A DNA stretch of 64,000 bases, from contig NC_133899.1 in the NCBI RefSeq assembly GCF_964199755.1, positions 30,359,446 to 30,423,445 on the forward strand, given 5' to 3'. Each line of letters begins with the position of its first letter. Position 1 is the first letter of the stretch. The notes beneath the pieces were generated by a model. It saw only the letters and a list, made by a program, of their open reading frames with translations, was not told the origin of the DNA and made no database searches. Below are positions 12,340-25,200 of the stretch, in pieces. Both the position numbers and the translations under genes were made by a program. The DNA comes from Larus michahellis. Its lineage: Eukaryota > Chordata > Aves > Charadriiformes > Laridae.

Positions 12340-13265
12340 TCCATGTTGTACTACGTTTTTAGCAATGATCCAGAAGCAGATCTAAACCTGCTGCTGCAAA
12401 AATTCAGCTCCAGGATTAATGGAGTTGTAAACGATGAGGACAGGCCCTGATCAGAAAGGTTGGTAGAAGCAGCCCATTCAAAATTAGTGAATTTTAATCC
12501 AGCCAACTATAAAGTTGTCTAACTTATGAATCAAGTGTGGAGGCTGTAACTGGAGAATAGAAGACTATAGCCTGGGAAGGTAATGACTTTGAGAAGAATT
12601 TAAGGGTCAGAATAAGTAAGCAATCAGATAAGGACTCTCCTGTATGCTGCTATAGCAGGAAAGGATTAATCAATGTATAAATAAAGGAATAAAATATGTT
12701 TATTTTACCTCTCGTGTTTGGCCTCAACAATGCCATCCACAGCAAAGTGCATACAGCTCTGGTTTTCATATTTTTAAGAAGCACATTGAAAAATAAGAGA
12801 GAGCAAAAGTGAAGCAAAATGTTCTGATGGCTGGAGAAAACGCATTACACTCGAAAGTTTTAAGAGCTCAAGCTCTTAAAAGTTATCTAAAAGAGGACTG
12901 AGAGGTGACTTGATTGTAGTGTGTAGGAACATTCCTGGGGAAAAATACAGGATATTAAAGGGCTCTTTAATCTATTGGAGAAAGGCATAATAAGAAGTAA
13001 TGGCCAGAGGCAAAAGCCAGACACATTTAAATAGGAAATAAGACGCACATTTTTACATGGTTAACCACCAGAACACATTCCCAAGAGAAGCTGAGGATTT
13101 TCCGTCATTTTATGTCTTCTGTTGAAGATCAGATGTATCTCTGAAAATTATTTTTTAGCTGAGCAGAAGTTATGTTTTATTTTATTAGATAATTACAGGT
13201 TGAAATCTGATGGTCCATGATATGCATAGTGTCAGGTTAATGCAGTGGGACCATCATGGTCTAAA
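12340..13265 (+). mobile_element. Old, heavily decayed CR1/L3-like LINE fragment
   Basis: Read on the plus strand, this follows the layout of an amniote CR1/L3-like LINE 3' region in order. At 12340-12450 a relic peptide has FSNDPEADL then GVVNDEDRP, matching the palm region with its usual GGVVN/EEDR spacing. Near 12580-12620 is a relic of the EKDLGV block. Near 12695-12790 come GTTTATTTTACCTCT and CAGCTCTGGTTTTCA, where such elements encode REVILPLY and YCVQFW. From 12898 come GAGAGGTGACTTGATTGTAG, an AATAAGACGCACATTTTTAC relic of the FFTVRV region, and a tail ending near 13265. Many stops and indels show it is far older than the other CR1 copies here. Family assignment is by remembered consensus pattern, so the exact family is uncertain. 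Confidence 0.6.
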
Positions 13266-16200
13266 TTTTAAATGCCAGAAGCAGACATTTCATTAATAAC
13301 CATAAGCATTAGAATAAATTTTTTTTTGGCTTTGAAATACTTATGCTCCACAAAAAAGCTGATCTGAATTAAGCTCTTGGCTGCAGAATATACTTACTAA
13401 GACAATATCTAAAGGTTTTGGCCTTTTGCTGCCTAAATTTACACTCTTGGTATTACTTGGAAAAATTTCTCTGCATTTCCATTTAAATTTATGAAGGAAA
13501 AGATCCTTAGAAGAAAATTTCTTAAAAAATCTGGATAATAATCCTCCAATAAACATTTCACAATGTGAACATCAGTTATGTAAAATTGCCTTAAGGCCAA
13601 GAGAATCAGAATGCACGAAATGAATCCTGATAGATTTCCTATATTGTACATTACATTTGTATGTTGCATATGTTTGCATAGTACAGTCTTAACCTCACTT
13701 GAGGCACTATCAGAATATAAACAATTATATTACCAATGGAGGAGTTGCTATTACTGAAGGAGAAATTAATGAAATATAAATAAGATTTCAGATCAGCACC
13801 TTGGCAGAGAAACACGAAAAAAACCTACCCCTGAATTGGTACATGATCAATTTTTCTATCTTGAGAGTGGAAGGTATGCTGTCATTTCTCTGCCTACTGA
13901 GGAATGTGTGATGCTAATCCTGCAAGATACATGTGCTTCCTAATTTACATTCTTCCCTTTTTCCTGGTTCTTGAATGGAAAATGCAAAGACAGGAGCTGA
14001 AAAACAAGCTGCTGCCTTCTTTTGTGCATTTTCCCAGAGTCAAGCCACAGTCTCCCCTTAAACACAGAACAAACTGAAATCTGTTAATTAACTTGATGAT
14101 GAATTCTGGAATGAGATCTGAATAACTGTACAGGGAAAAAAAAATCACTGATTACAAAGGATAAAGTGAGACTTGTCTTTATGGTATGCACTTGGTAACT
14201 TAAAAAAGCAGAAAGTGTTTGTGTGTGTGGTTGAAACTTGTTTACTTTGCCTTTGAACTATTAGTGTGAAAATTACATTATATTAATACTGAAGTAGCTT
14301 TTAAATTACCTTTGTGCATTTAAAGTATATAACCATTGCAGTGGGCACTCCCAAGAGGAGTGTGGTATGCACCCTATAACTGAACTTTTCCAGAAAATGC
14401 ATTTCTTTGTACTGTCTGCAATAGATTCCCCAAAGCTGTTCTGAATACATTTCAACTTACCACACAAGTGCTGTCTGAGCATGACAGCCGTAACACATGC
14501 ATTTTCAAGGATGCCTGGCAAACCAGCGTACTCGCAGCCATGTTCCCACAGGCTGTAAATATTTGACAAGACAGCTGTGGGAATTGATGGCAGATGAGGT
14601 GCAGAATACATCATGCCTACAGCTGCTGCTGTGACCACCCTGCCCAAGTGATAGGAGCAGAACCAGGAGTTCATTTACGAAGCAGAATATCTTGCTTGGC
14701 ATCTATTTGGATGACCACTGGTTACAGAGTGTATTTAAGGTACTGGTTCTGCCTTGTAAAGCTTTAAACAATTGGAGACCAGTTTATCTGAGTCATCGGC
14801 AGTCAGTTGTTTTTCTCTCCTAATGTAACTGAAAGAGCAGGTGGCAGGGAATTCTCCATGATTGTGGGACTTGTTTTCTGTCATCACCTGAAATAGTTTG
14901 AATCTGGTCATCTTTTTGTGCAAAAGACATCTGTTTGATAGCATTTTGTGAAAATAATTAAAATTATTTCACAGCATGATGAAGGATGGAAAGGAGTACC
15001 TGTAGAGGTCTGAATGGCTAGTTTCCTGTTGAAATAATTATTCTAATGTTGCTAGGGTTTTGTTATATTATTAATGATGTTAGAGCGCCTAGAGTCAGAG
15101 GGAAGCTTCCTTTTAGGAAGGCTTAATTTTGAGTGTAAATTAATAGAATGTGCTAGTCATACCAGGTTTATTATTATTTTTTAAAGAAATTGTTGAGTAC
15201 CCAGATTTGAGAAGGCGAGAGTCTATTTATCATAAGATTTAGTCTTGAAAAATACATGGGAGAATAAGGAAATCTATTTTATATCCAACGAATACATATT
15301 ACTGTAAGCAAAAAACCCCAGAGCGCTTTAATTTATTGTTGAGTATGAGCTATGGCAATAGCTCTGTGAAGGAGCACTGGAGAAGTGCTAATGTTCCATT
15401 ACAGCCATGGGAGAAGGAACATACAGAAGGGTTTCAGCTTACTTGTGCTATACTTGGTCATTGATGAATTCTGTACAGTACTTTCTTAGTAAACAAATTA
15501 AGGTATTAAAATATAGCTTGTTTCTGTACAAGTTATCACTCATGAATTCCAGTGATAGCTTTTTCAATAGAACTTAAAAGAATTTAGCTATCTTTCATAA
15601 AGATGTATTTAATGATCTAGTGAAGCACTTCTCTTAGACAAGGTCTAACTGTTGTTCTCCATGGGTAAAAAAAAGTTAAGTAGTTTGGAAAGAAGAAGGT
15701 TTGGTTCTTGTCTCTTTTCTTGTTGGTATTCTGATTGCTATGCTAAAAATTTTCCAACTGCAATAAAAATTAGTTCAATGACTTGCTACAATCCCCTCAA
15801 TTCAATTTAGCCTAATTATGTATTTATTTTTTCAGGATAATGTTCAAAGTTCCATATGTAAGAGCTCCTTTTTATTCTACATTTGGTTTTATAACATTCT
15901 CCCTGTATTATTTGCTTTTGTAAATCTGTTAAATTATTTAGGCAAGTATCCTTGTTCACACACTATTAAATTGCTCTAGCATTTGGGTATGCTAGAGAAA
16001 GGTCACTGGGTACCTCAGAAATTTGATCCGTTGGCAGACCAACTAAAATGAAAGGTGGAGGCCCAAATAACATTAACTTAGCAATAGCACCATCATCAAC
16101 AAAAGCAGAAAGTACAGGCTTTGTTTAAATGGTGAATGTTTTGCTTCAGAGTTACAAGCCTGGATTTTCAAGGGAATGGAATCAGATGGCTTTGGTGTAT

Positions 16201-19200
16201 CCCTGTTTTAGCACAGGGTGGCACAGCAGCACATGTTCTCATGTCACAAGATGTACTACTTATTATACTGCCGCCTCATTTAGATGAGGGCTGAGTGTGC
16301 CCATCACTACTGAATCTGCCCAGCTGCTTGGGTTGGGTTTTCTTTTTTTTCTCCATGTGTCTATATTGGCACATAATCTTGGAAAGGCACAGAATTTTAG
16401 TGACTAGAGAGTTGTATGCAGATGTAAGGTGTACAATGTTGTGATTTGTTATAAGAAACAAGAATAAAAACGTTGAAAATAAGTAATAAAAGAAACTGCA
16501 GTGATAGGATCTCCTCTGTAAAGTCATTCTAGGAATGCAGTTGTTACAGTCTTAATTCTTCTATGAAGTTAAATCTGTGTGTTTAACCATGTCACATGCT
16601 ATTTCAAACATAATTCAGATAAGGTGACGTTATTTAAGGTGTGTTTCTATTATGTTAAAGACGAGATTGTTCCATTTTTGACATTATCTTGAATTATTAT
16701 ATGTCCTCGATTATAGCATGAAAGTGTCTTACAGTCATTGATTGGCAGCTCAGAACAACTCTATGAGGGAGTCAAATGTGTAATTGCGACCCCTTTCATT
16801 TTTCAACTGGGAAAGAGATACAGATTTGATAACAGTTTCATTTTTCTTCCATTTTCCCAGGTTCCTGTAATTTTAATTTTTCAGTTTTGTAATCTGCTGT
16901 CTGTATTGAGAGATTTTTCTTTTCCCCTGTGGTGTCTCAAAAAGACTAACAAATCCTTAAGCAACAGCAAACCCTTGGTCTTTTCGCCTCTTCATCTCAG
17001 GATTTGGAATTGAAAAAAATTACATTTGGGAAGGCAGGGGAAAGGTTGGTTGCTTTATGGGTGGGTAGGGTTTGTATACTCTTTTTTCAGAAACAAGAAA
17101 TCAGAAAAAGAGGAGGAGGTTTAGATTCCTGCTTTTTCAAAAGCTTAGGTTAATAGTACCTAGTTGTGGGTGTGAAACTCATTTCTGGAAGGTGTTTCTT
17201 TGCTCTGGCTACCGGGAATTAAATTGTAGAATTGCCTGGGTTTACTCAAAATAGCTGACTGTGCATTCATTCCCATGCTCTCCTTTATTATCCACACCGT
17301 TTGTCTGTGAAAGAGAAAAGTTATTAACCCAGTGCATGCACCTGTTTGGGTATCATCACTGCATTATTTTATAGCTATGTTTTATTACCAGCAAGACAGC
17401 AGAGGAGGGATAGAATAAAAAAAAAACACAACAAACTTGTGCCTAGCTCTTCATCATCCTAGAGCCCAGAATTAGAGGGTTTCTTCTTCCACACATTATC
17501 TCAACTTTTGTGGTTATACAATACTTGCAGCCTTTTTATCAGTGTAATTTCTGCAGATGCTTTAAAGATATTTGTCCTTTGAGAAAGAAATGAGTTCTTC
17601 CATGCTGACTTGCATCAACTGCAATTATTGCGTATTGGATCAAATTTTGTGTGCAAGAGTGGGAGTTGCATCGGTGTCTGCAAGCCAACTGTGCTGCAGG
17701 GGCAAACAACTGCTGAGAACTCTTAGCAGCGGGAAGCTTCTTGTTGGAGCATGCCAAGGGCAGCAGGGATACCAGCTCCCGGTTCCCCAGTGGCAGAACC
17801 CGTTCACTGATGGGCCAGTTCAAAGAACATATCCCCAGTCCAAGGATGAAAACAAGCCTCTCCGTAGGGCATTGCAGAGTTGAGGGGCGCCCAAGACTCC
17901 TGTCAGAGACAAGGGGATCACATCCTAGCAGTTACAGCTTCACAGAAAAAAAAAAAAAAAGAAAAAAGCACCTTTTCAAGAGGCTAGACCTATTCTGATT
18001 ACTCAAACCCATTAAAGGAATTCACCCCACTCTACGCTAATGGGAAGGAACTCATGGGAATCAACCTGACTAGCAGGACTAGGTGGTTTACCATGTGGCA
18101 TCCAAGGACATGAAAGGGAGGAGAAAGGTAGCATGTTTAAGTCCTACCATCAGGCTCAAAAGTTCATGTGCAGGAAACTAGGCAAGGCATGTACGCACCA
18201 AATAGGCGCACAGGGAAGAGAGATTTGATGTGATGAGAGAGTGAGGGTGTGAAGTATAAGATATACAGCAGATGGGAATTTGCTTTAGCACATACAGATG
18301 CATGCTTTAATCAGTTCTGGACTTCTTTCTTGGAAAATCCCAGTTTGCCGAGATTATGAAATGGAGCCGATTCATGTTCAAGGGTGTGTCAAGTTACTCT
18401 CCATTAGAGTAGGAGGAGTGAAAGCTTCCCTAGGGTTCTTTCTGACAACATTTGTTCATTTTCCATTCAGAGGTGGAAAAGAAGCCACAATGTGGGGGAA
18501 TATGTTCATAATTCATACTAATTATGAATTCTCCTGGGTTTCAGGAGCACTGTTTGTAACCATAGCTGTTATTACAAATGAGGTCATCCATATTAGAACA
18601 AAGATCTGATCTGCAGCCAATAAAAAATATGTGTGTGAGCATGTTAAGCACTGTAGTATTTTCTTTTTAACTCCTAACATTCAAACTACAATCTAGAACC
18701 CAAAATTAAGCCCTTATGGTCCCTCTGCAATTCACTGGAAAGGGCAGGTATCTTGACAAACAGAGCAGGAAGTCTGCAGGCTTATGCGAAAGCTGTTTGG
18801 AGTTAGCTGATACAAATCAAATGCGAGAATGGCTCTGAAACTCCATCCCACACCTCAGGCAGGACTAAAAGTGAGTGAGATACCTTGAACTATGTGCGAT
18901 AGAGGATCTACTGATGGTTGTCAGTTATGAGTATTTTTATAAATAATTGGCTAGATCTCACTTTTTTACAGGATAGAATGCTCACTTTTGATGTAAATGC
19001 CTAGTGGTCAGAGCTCTTGCCTGGGAAGGACCTTTCTAAGCCCTTTTAAAAATGTGATAGTAAATATTAATCCACTCTCACTAGGGTCCTGTTTGTTGCA
19101 GGTGAATTGAGAATATCCACATCACCAAGGGCTTTCAATCTGCTGAAAATGCCAGTGAGCCACCTCCCCCAGTCTTCCGTCTTCAGGATGTTCCGTGTTC

Positions 19201-22200
19201 CCAGTCCTGGGGAGGGTCTCAAGGAAAGGCCAGACACGATGATACTCAGGACGACTTGCTTGCCTTACTGCTGCACCCTTTTCCAGGTAATGCAACCCAT
19301 GCATCCCAGGGCAATTCAGAACCTGTATGACAAGTATTTTGAATGTAACCGGTAGTTCTGCAGGCTCTCGCTCTCAGGGTAGCATGAATATTGCTGCTTT
19401 TCTTAATTACGCAGAGTGCTCAGAATTATGTGGGTGTCTGTGATGTTTCCTCAAATGTAAATTAACCCTTAAAATATCATCATGAGGTAAGTAATTAAAA
19501 TTTTAGGGGTGTGTGAGTTAAAATACATAGGGTTATGTAGCTTGCCGTCAGACGTCCAGGTCCTTAAATAAGTGCATTGTCACTATCGATAGGTTCTACA
19601 ATATGTCCTTTGGGCACCAGAAATGGGGCTCAGGTGGATTCATTTGGCCAAGTTCAAGAAAACTACCTATAAATCTCCTGCTGTGGCAGCTGTCTGACCC
19701 TAGAGGTATGTAGAAATTCCTATCACCTACTCATTTGTTCTGGCAGTTCCCCAGGTCACTAAACTGGAGTGCCCATGACTGGACAGGCAGCAGTGACAGG
19801 TAGGGCTAGGCTCTTGGCTGAGTCTTGCCATGGTTCAGGAGCACAGCAAAGACGTGTCTATATTCCACCTGAATCCGTGGAGAAGCCCACTCTGCTGTAC
19901 ACACTTGGAGCCTCGTAGTGATGAGTCCAGCGCTGTTTGTAGAAAAACCGCAGGCTTCTGTGAAAAGGGTAAGGGAAGAGAAGCACCAGAGCTTATCCTT
20001 CCCATAAGAGTTTAATAAACGTCATCAACTAGGGAGTGTGAAATCTAAATTCAGTTTTATCTTGGCCTGATGGGATGCAACCCACTCATGACTCAGAGAC
20101 TGCTTTAGGTACTAGGTTATGGCATAATCCAAGGCATTGCGTCTTCCATCCCACCTCCTGTATTTAGGCTTGGCTGTGAAATGCAGAGGGCTAGAAAGAG
20201 ACCTAGCCAGACAGTGCTTGACTTGCAGTTTGGTGATTGGGGTGTAGGAGATCCATATTTGATGGAGCTTAACTACTTTGGCTGAAAAGGGAGCAGAGGC
20301 ACTTGATTAGGTGATCTGAATCAACAGATACTGGGAGTTGCAATACTTGTGTCAGAGGCCCCCTAAATCCTGCCCTTGGAGTTCAGTGAGATTAGTCAAT
20401 GCAACAAAAGTTAAGCAGCTGTAGATTTGGAATCAGGTTATGTAAATGGTAGAAGTTGTCCAAGAACCCAAGACTGCTGTTTCACAGAGCTGTGGTGCAA
20501 CCATGCTTAAAGCGTAACTTTAGGATGCAGGAGCTCTGTGTTAGTTTGCCTGTACATCTTCTAATACCACCCTTGTGATCTGCTGTGGCTGCTGAAAAGC
20601 AAGCAATAAAATATGATGGATAGTAAGAGAAGCATTTTTTGAAGAAGTTATTAATTTTGGAGGCGGTGGGAGCTGCATATCTTTTTGATCACTGTATTTT
20701 AGGAAAAAAAATTTGTTTATAACCAAACATGACTGGAGGAACTTGCAATATAGGTTCATCAGTTAAGAAGCTGAGTGTTCTAAGGATTGTTTAGTTTTGC
20801 ACCTTTATTGTGCTAGAAACTACATACTGCTGACGAAGGGGCTTTCAAAACCAGCTCAGCCGGACAACAAAGGAAGACAAAACACTATTCATGAAGGGGT
20901 TGGAGTTGTCACATTCCCCTCGTCTTAAATTTTGCAGTTTTTCTGGCTAATCAGATGGTTTTCTCCTTATTTCTTGTAGGGTGAAAATGCTCACATCCTG
21001 TAATGTGGTTTTGCCTTATGATTGTCCTGCTGCCCATCTCTGTGTATCTAGATACAGATGTATATGTATGTACACCTTTTTTAATACACCTTGTTATTAG
21101 CTCTGTCTGCTTTCTCCCCTGCATTTTTTTTGGTGGATACTTAACCCATGTTTGCAGTCAGGAAAGCTCTTAAAACTCTCTTTGGTTTTGTGCACATAGT
21201 GTGTCTGCCGGCACTTTTGCAGCTGCGAACTGTACAACTGCTTCTGTCCGATGCTGTAATCCTACCAACACTGGTCGACTGCTCACACTTCTGGTCATGT
21301 GGTAGCACCAGGGCCATATAACTACATTTCACTATATTTTTCTCACCCTTTAAATATCAAGATAAAGCTTTGTAGGTAGAATTGCAGGTTTCTGTGTATT
21401 ATCCAGCATGTAAATAGAGCTTACCCTTCTGTCCTAGAGAAATTTCCAGCCTCTCAGTCCACAAGATTTGGCATTCATGCTATAACAGCTTGCTCTGTGT
21501 TGTGTCCAAAGAATAAGGGAGAGAACGAGACAAAGATGGTATAGCAATGACTAAGAGCCCTATTTCAAGTGCAGATTTAATAAGAACACCTTCTTAGCGC
21601 AACAAAATCACCACTCTCCAACAAAACCCTTACTAAAATGGGACTGGGACTTCTGTACCCAGAAAGAAATGGCATCTAGATGGTGCAAGAGACTGTTCAT
21701 CATGCTGCTATTGCATATCACATTCAGTGAAATCGTGGCAAATGGTACTTCACCCAAGTGGCAGATCCTGTTGTTTAACTAAATGAGAACTGCCTGCAAG
21801 ATTTTTAATGAAGATGTGGTAGGTTTTTCAGTAACTTAGCAAGCTGGTTTGTTTTTTGAAAGAAGCGCCTAGAAAAGCCACATGTCAGGCTCTCTTGATA
21901 TGAGCTCAGTGCCTGTTGGAGTGCAGTCTTGCAGCACCCCAACAGGCTAAGCAGAGCAGCCGCAGTGACAAGAATTGGGATTAGCTGTAGCCCAACGATG
22001 GCTGGGCAAAGCCATGACAAGGAGTTAGGGAGAGACAAGGAGTTCAAGGCAGAAACGCAAGTCAAGGAGGCAAGAGCAGGATCAGGCACAAGGCCAGGCG
22101 TAGCCTGGCCCAAAGGAGACTTCTCACAGCTCTTTTCCCTGCAGTCTTGTCCCAGGTTTAGAGACCTGGCCCTGAACACGGGCACAAACCCCCTCGGAAC

Positions 22201-25200
22201 AGGGGAAAGAGGTTGCAGAGTGTGTTGGTGCACAAAGGACCCTGACACTGAAAACTAAAATGCAGTTGTTAGGGCATGCAAAATACTTGAAGAAAAACTG
22301 AAACCAATGTAAATCACAGATCTGAAGCTGAGATCAGATTCTCTGTAAGCCTGGCTAAGTTTTATGATCTGTATCACTGAACCTGAGCCATGTGTTCAAC
22401 AAATCTGGCTTGTTTTATATATTTTGGCTTAAATGGTTTAAAAACTGAAGTTTAAAAAGTTTGGATAAATGGTCATTTATAGCCTTTTGGTTTCAGCTGC
22501 TTTTTTGACCACATACAGTTACTAATATAAGTACTCTTTTGATGCAGAGATGGAGGAAGCCTGTATGCGTGAACCTGGGTGGCACTTAAAAAAAAACCTT
22601 AGAAAATGTCACCTTTTACTTCAAGGGTTATTTCTTAGAAGGCAGTCTGTGTAGGTTTTCAGTATGAAGTGATCTCCGAATTAAAGCAGCCACACTATGC
22701 TCCCAAATGTGTAATTAGAAAAAAATACCTCTTTGTACGACCTCACCATGAAATGTTTAATTTCCAGTGAAGATATTGCCCACTGCTGTGATTCTGCAAG
22801 GACTTATCTTTATGCATCATGCTCACACATCCCTTTGGAGTCACAGGGGTTCCACTCCGTGCTGAAAGTTGAACGTGTCTGAATCTTGGTAAGGTCGTAA
22901 AATGTTTGAAATGAGTTTTGAGAAGCCTGTGAGACTACTGCTAGTAGAATCATGATGCAACTTCCTTTCTTAGTGTCGAAATACTCTCTGTAAAGACGGT
23001 AAATAGATTGAAATGTAAAGAAATTATTTAGGTCAACGTTAATAGTTGCCTAATGGGCCTCTAGGGCTCTCTTAACTCCAAGTAAAGTCAAGAGGAGCCA
23101 GCAGTCTAACATCTCTGCAAAGCATTATGTTGTTAGGAGGCATAAACCTTATCAAGTCCTTTTTCCTCTCTTTGCTTCTGTACCAATAACAGGAAAATAC
23201 GGACACTGATTTCCTTTGTAGATCAACTGATGAAAAGTGCCAGAAAAGCTATTATCAATGAATACCTGCATTTGTGAATAATTTCCATGTAGCCTTTCAG
23301 ATGCAAAAAGCTTGGCACCCATGTAGAAAAATACTATTAGATTGAATCCACTGATGTTTCCTTACCGTGAACAATTAAAATATGAGGTATAAACTGCCAG
23401 CACAGTCCTTGATAAAACAAAGTTGATACCTTGCAAAAGCTGTTTTTCACACTCTTCCCCATATGGTCTAACTGCACTCAAAAGAAAATAATTGAGAATA
23501 TAGGATTATAACAACATGTTTGTTGTGCTGGAAAATTGCTGTCAAAGTCCTATACATGTCCTCTAACTATACCAAACCAGTAAAAAACATCACACCACAG
23601 CATGCATGTCCCATATTTATCATAAGACTATTTCACAAAGGCATAAAAGCAAAGAAGATAATTCTGAAGGTGACAAGAGAGAAGCTTTCAAGAGGAACAT
23701 CTAACAGAAATACCAACCGCGTGTAAAGCATATCAAATGTTCCCATGACCAAGAGCCACAGCCTCTACAGCAGTGGATATCTCTGGGGGCTGGGAGAAAG
23801 GCAGGTACCTCATAGGCAAGAGGTGGCCCTGGCCCGGGTGGCTGAGCAAGGCTTTGAGAGGTGTCCAGCTGCCTCCTGCAGTGGCCCCAGGTTTTTGCTT
23901 TGATATCGCCATCGGGTGATGCCTCCTCTGCCCAGGGCTTGCACTCACTGACAGACATCATACCGAAATCCCTTTGCACAGCCAGGCCTGCAGAAGGTCC
24001 AGGAATAACCCTGACATGGACACCCCACTTTTCATTGCTCATGCGCTGCAGCTCTCTGCTTTGGCTTGTGGGAACAGTGAATTAAAAGCAGATGATGGAA
24101 ATCCATGGAGGGAAGTGTTTAAAAACCATGCAGGGCTGTGACTAAAGTTTGCTTCCACAAGGACTCTTCAGGCATATGAATAAAGCTCCATGAGGTGGAG
24201 AGGGGAAAAGAGAGCATTTGACCTGAAAAAAAGTTCTGTATAAAGGGCAGAGCTGACTGAGGAGTACAAAGTTTGATTTAAAAAAAAAATCACAGGACAA
24301 ATCTATGGACTCTGGGCACAGGGCGGGGGCTGCAAAATGTTTAGCTAAAAGAAGCCAGGGAAAAAACACGGAACTTTTTAAATTACTCTGTCTGAAAAAA
24401 GATTGTATATAGATTAAGGGAAGTGCATGTTTGCAGAGATAATACAGCTTGAGGGGCAGCCAAGAGATCAGAGGTTGTCCTGAACTTTACTAGTCATCCA
24501 GTGCCTTTCAGCTGGTGAAGCCATGTACAGCAGTGCTCACAGGGAGTGAAATACTGCCGGCACTGACTGGCAGGGCTTTACGTTCATGCTGTGCAGGTAC
24601 ATTAAACTCTGCCGGGCCAAAGCAAAGGCACAGATTATGATGAAAGGACTCGAGCGTGACAGATCTAAACTGCCATGTTTGGGGTTTTTTTTGTTATGAT
24701 TATTGTAACTTGAAGATCAGCCTAGACATGCACCTGCATGTGTATTGCAGGTAGGTCTGGTACGTTGGTGTGGCATGCACTGAGATACCGCAGACGACTC
24801 TTGCTTGTGCTCCATGCCCACCAAAAGCTGTGTGCCTGCGTTCGCATAGTGCCAAGCCGCAGCAGAAAAGCGCCATGGGAGTAGAGTATATTGACTTTGA
24901 ATCAGGACCAGGCTAATGTGATAACATGGCTTTTAGTTGGCTGCTCAGGCAGAGCTCACTTGGGTCTGAGCGGATTATACTATGGACGGTTATGCTATTT
25001 AAAGGCTGCTTGAAAGGTATTTGTATAATAAAGAAAAGTCATGTATTCCTGATTGCTTTGTTTATTCAGCAATATTACTACCCTGTTTTAATGAGTGCCA
25101 GTTTACTCCACTAAATTTAACTATTATCCTCCTCTTTCCCTCAGAAATCTGGTGTTAGTCCATGGCCTCTGGGAAAGCTGCGTATTGAAAACCAGTTGGT

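Noticed and set aside
18505..18528. 9-bp inverted repeat TTCATAATT / AATTATGAA
   Set aside because: Short AT-rich hairpins of this size are expected by chance in AT-rich intergenic DNA.
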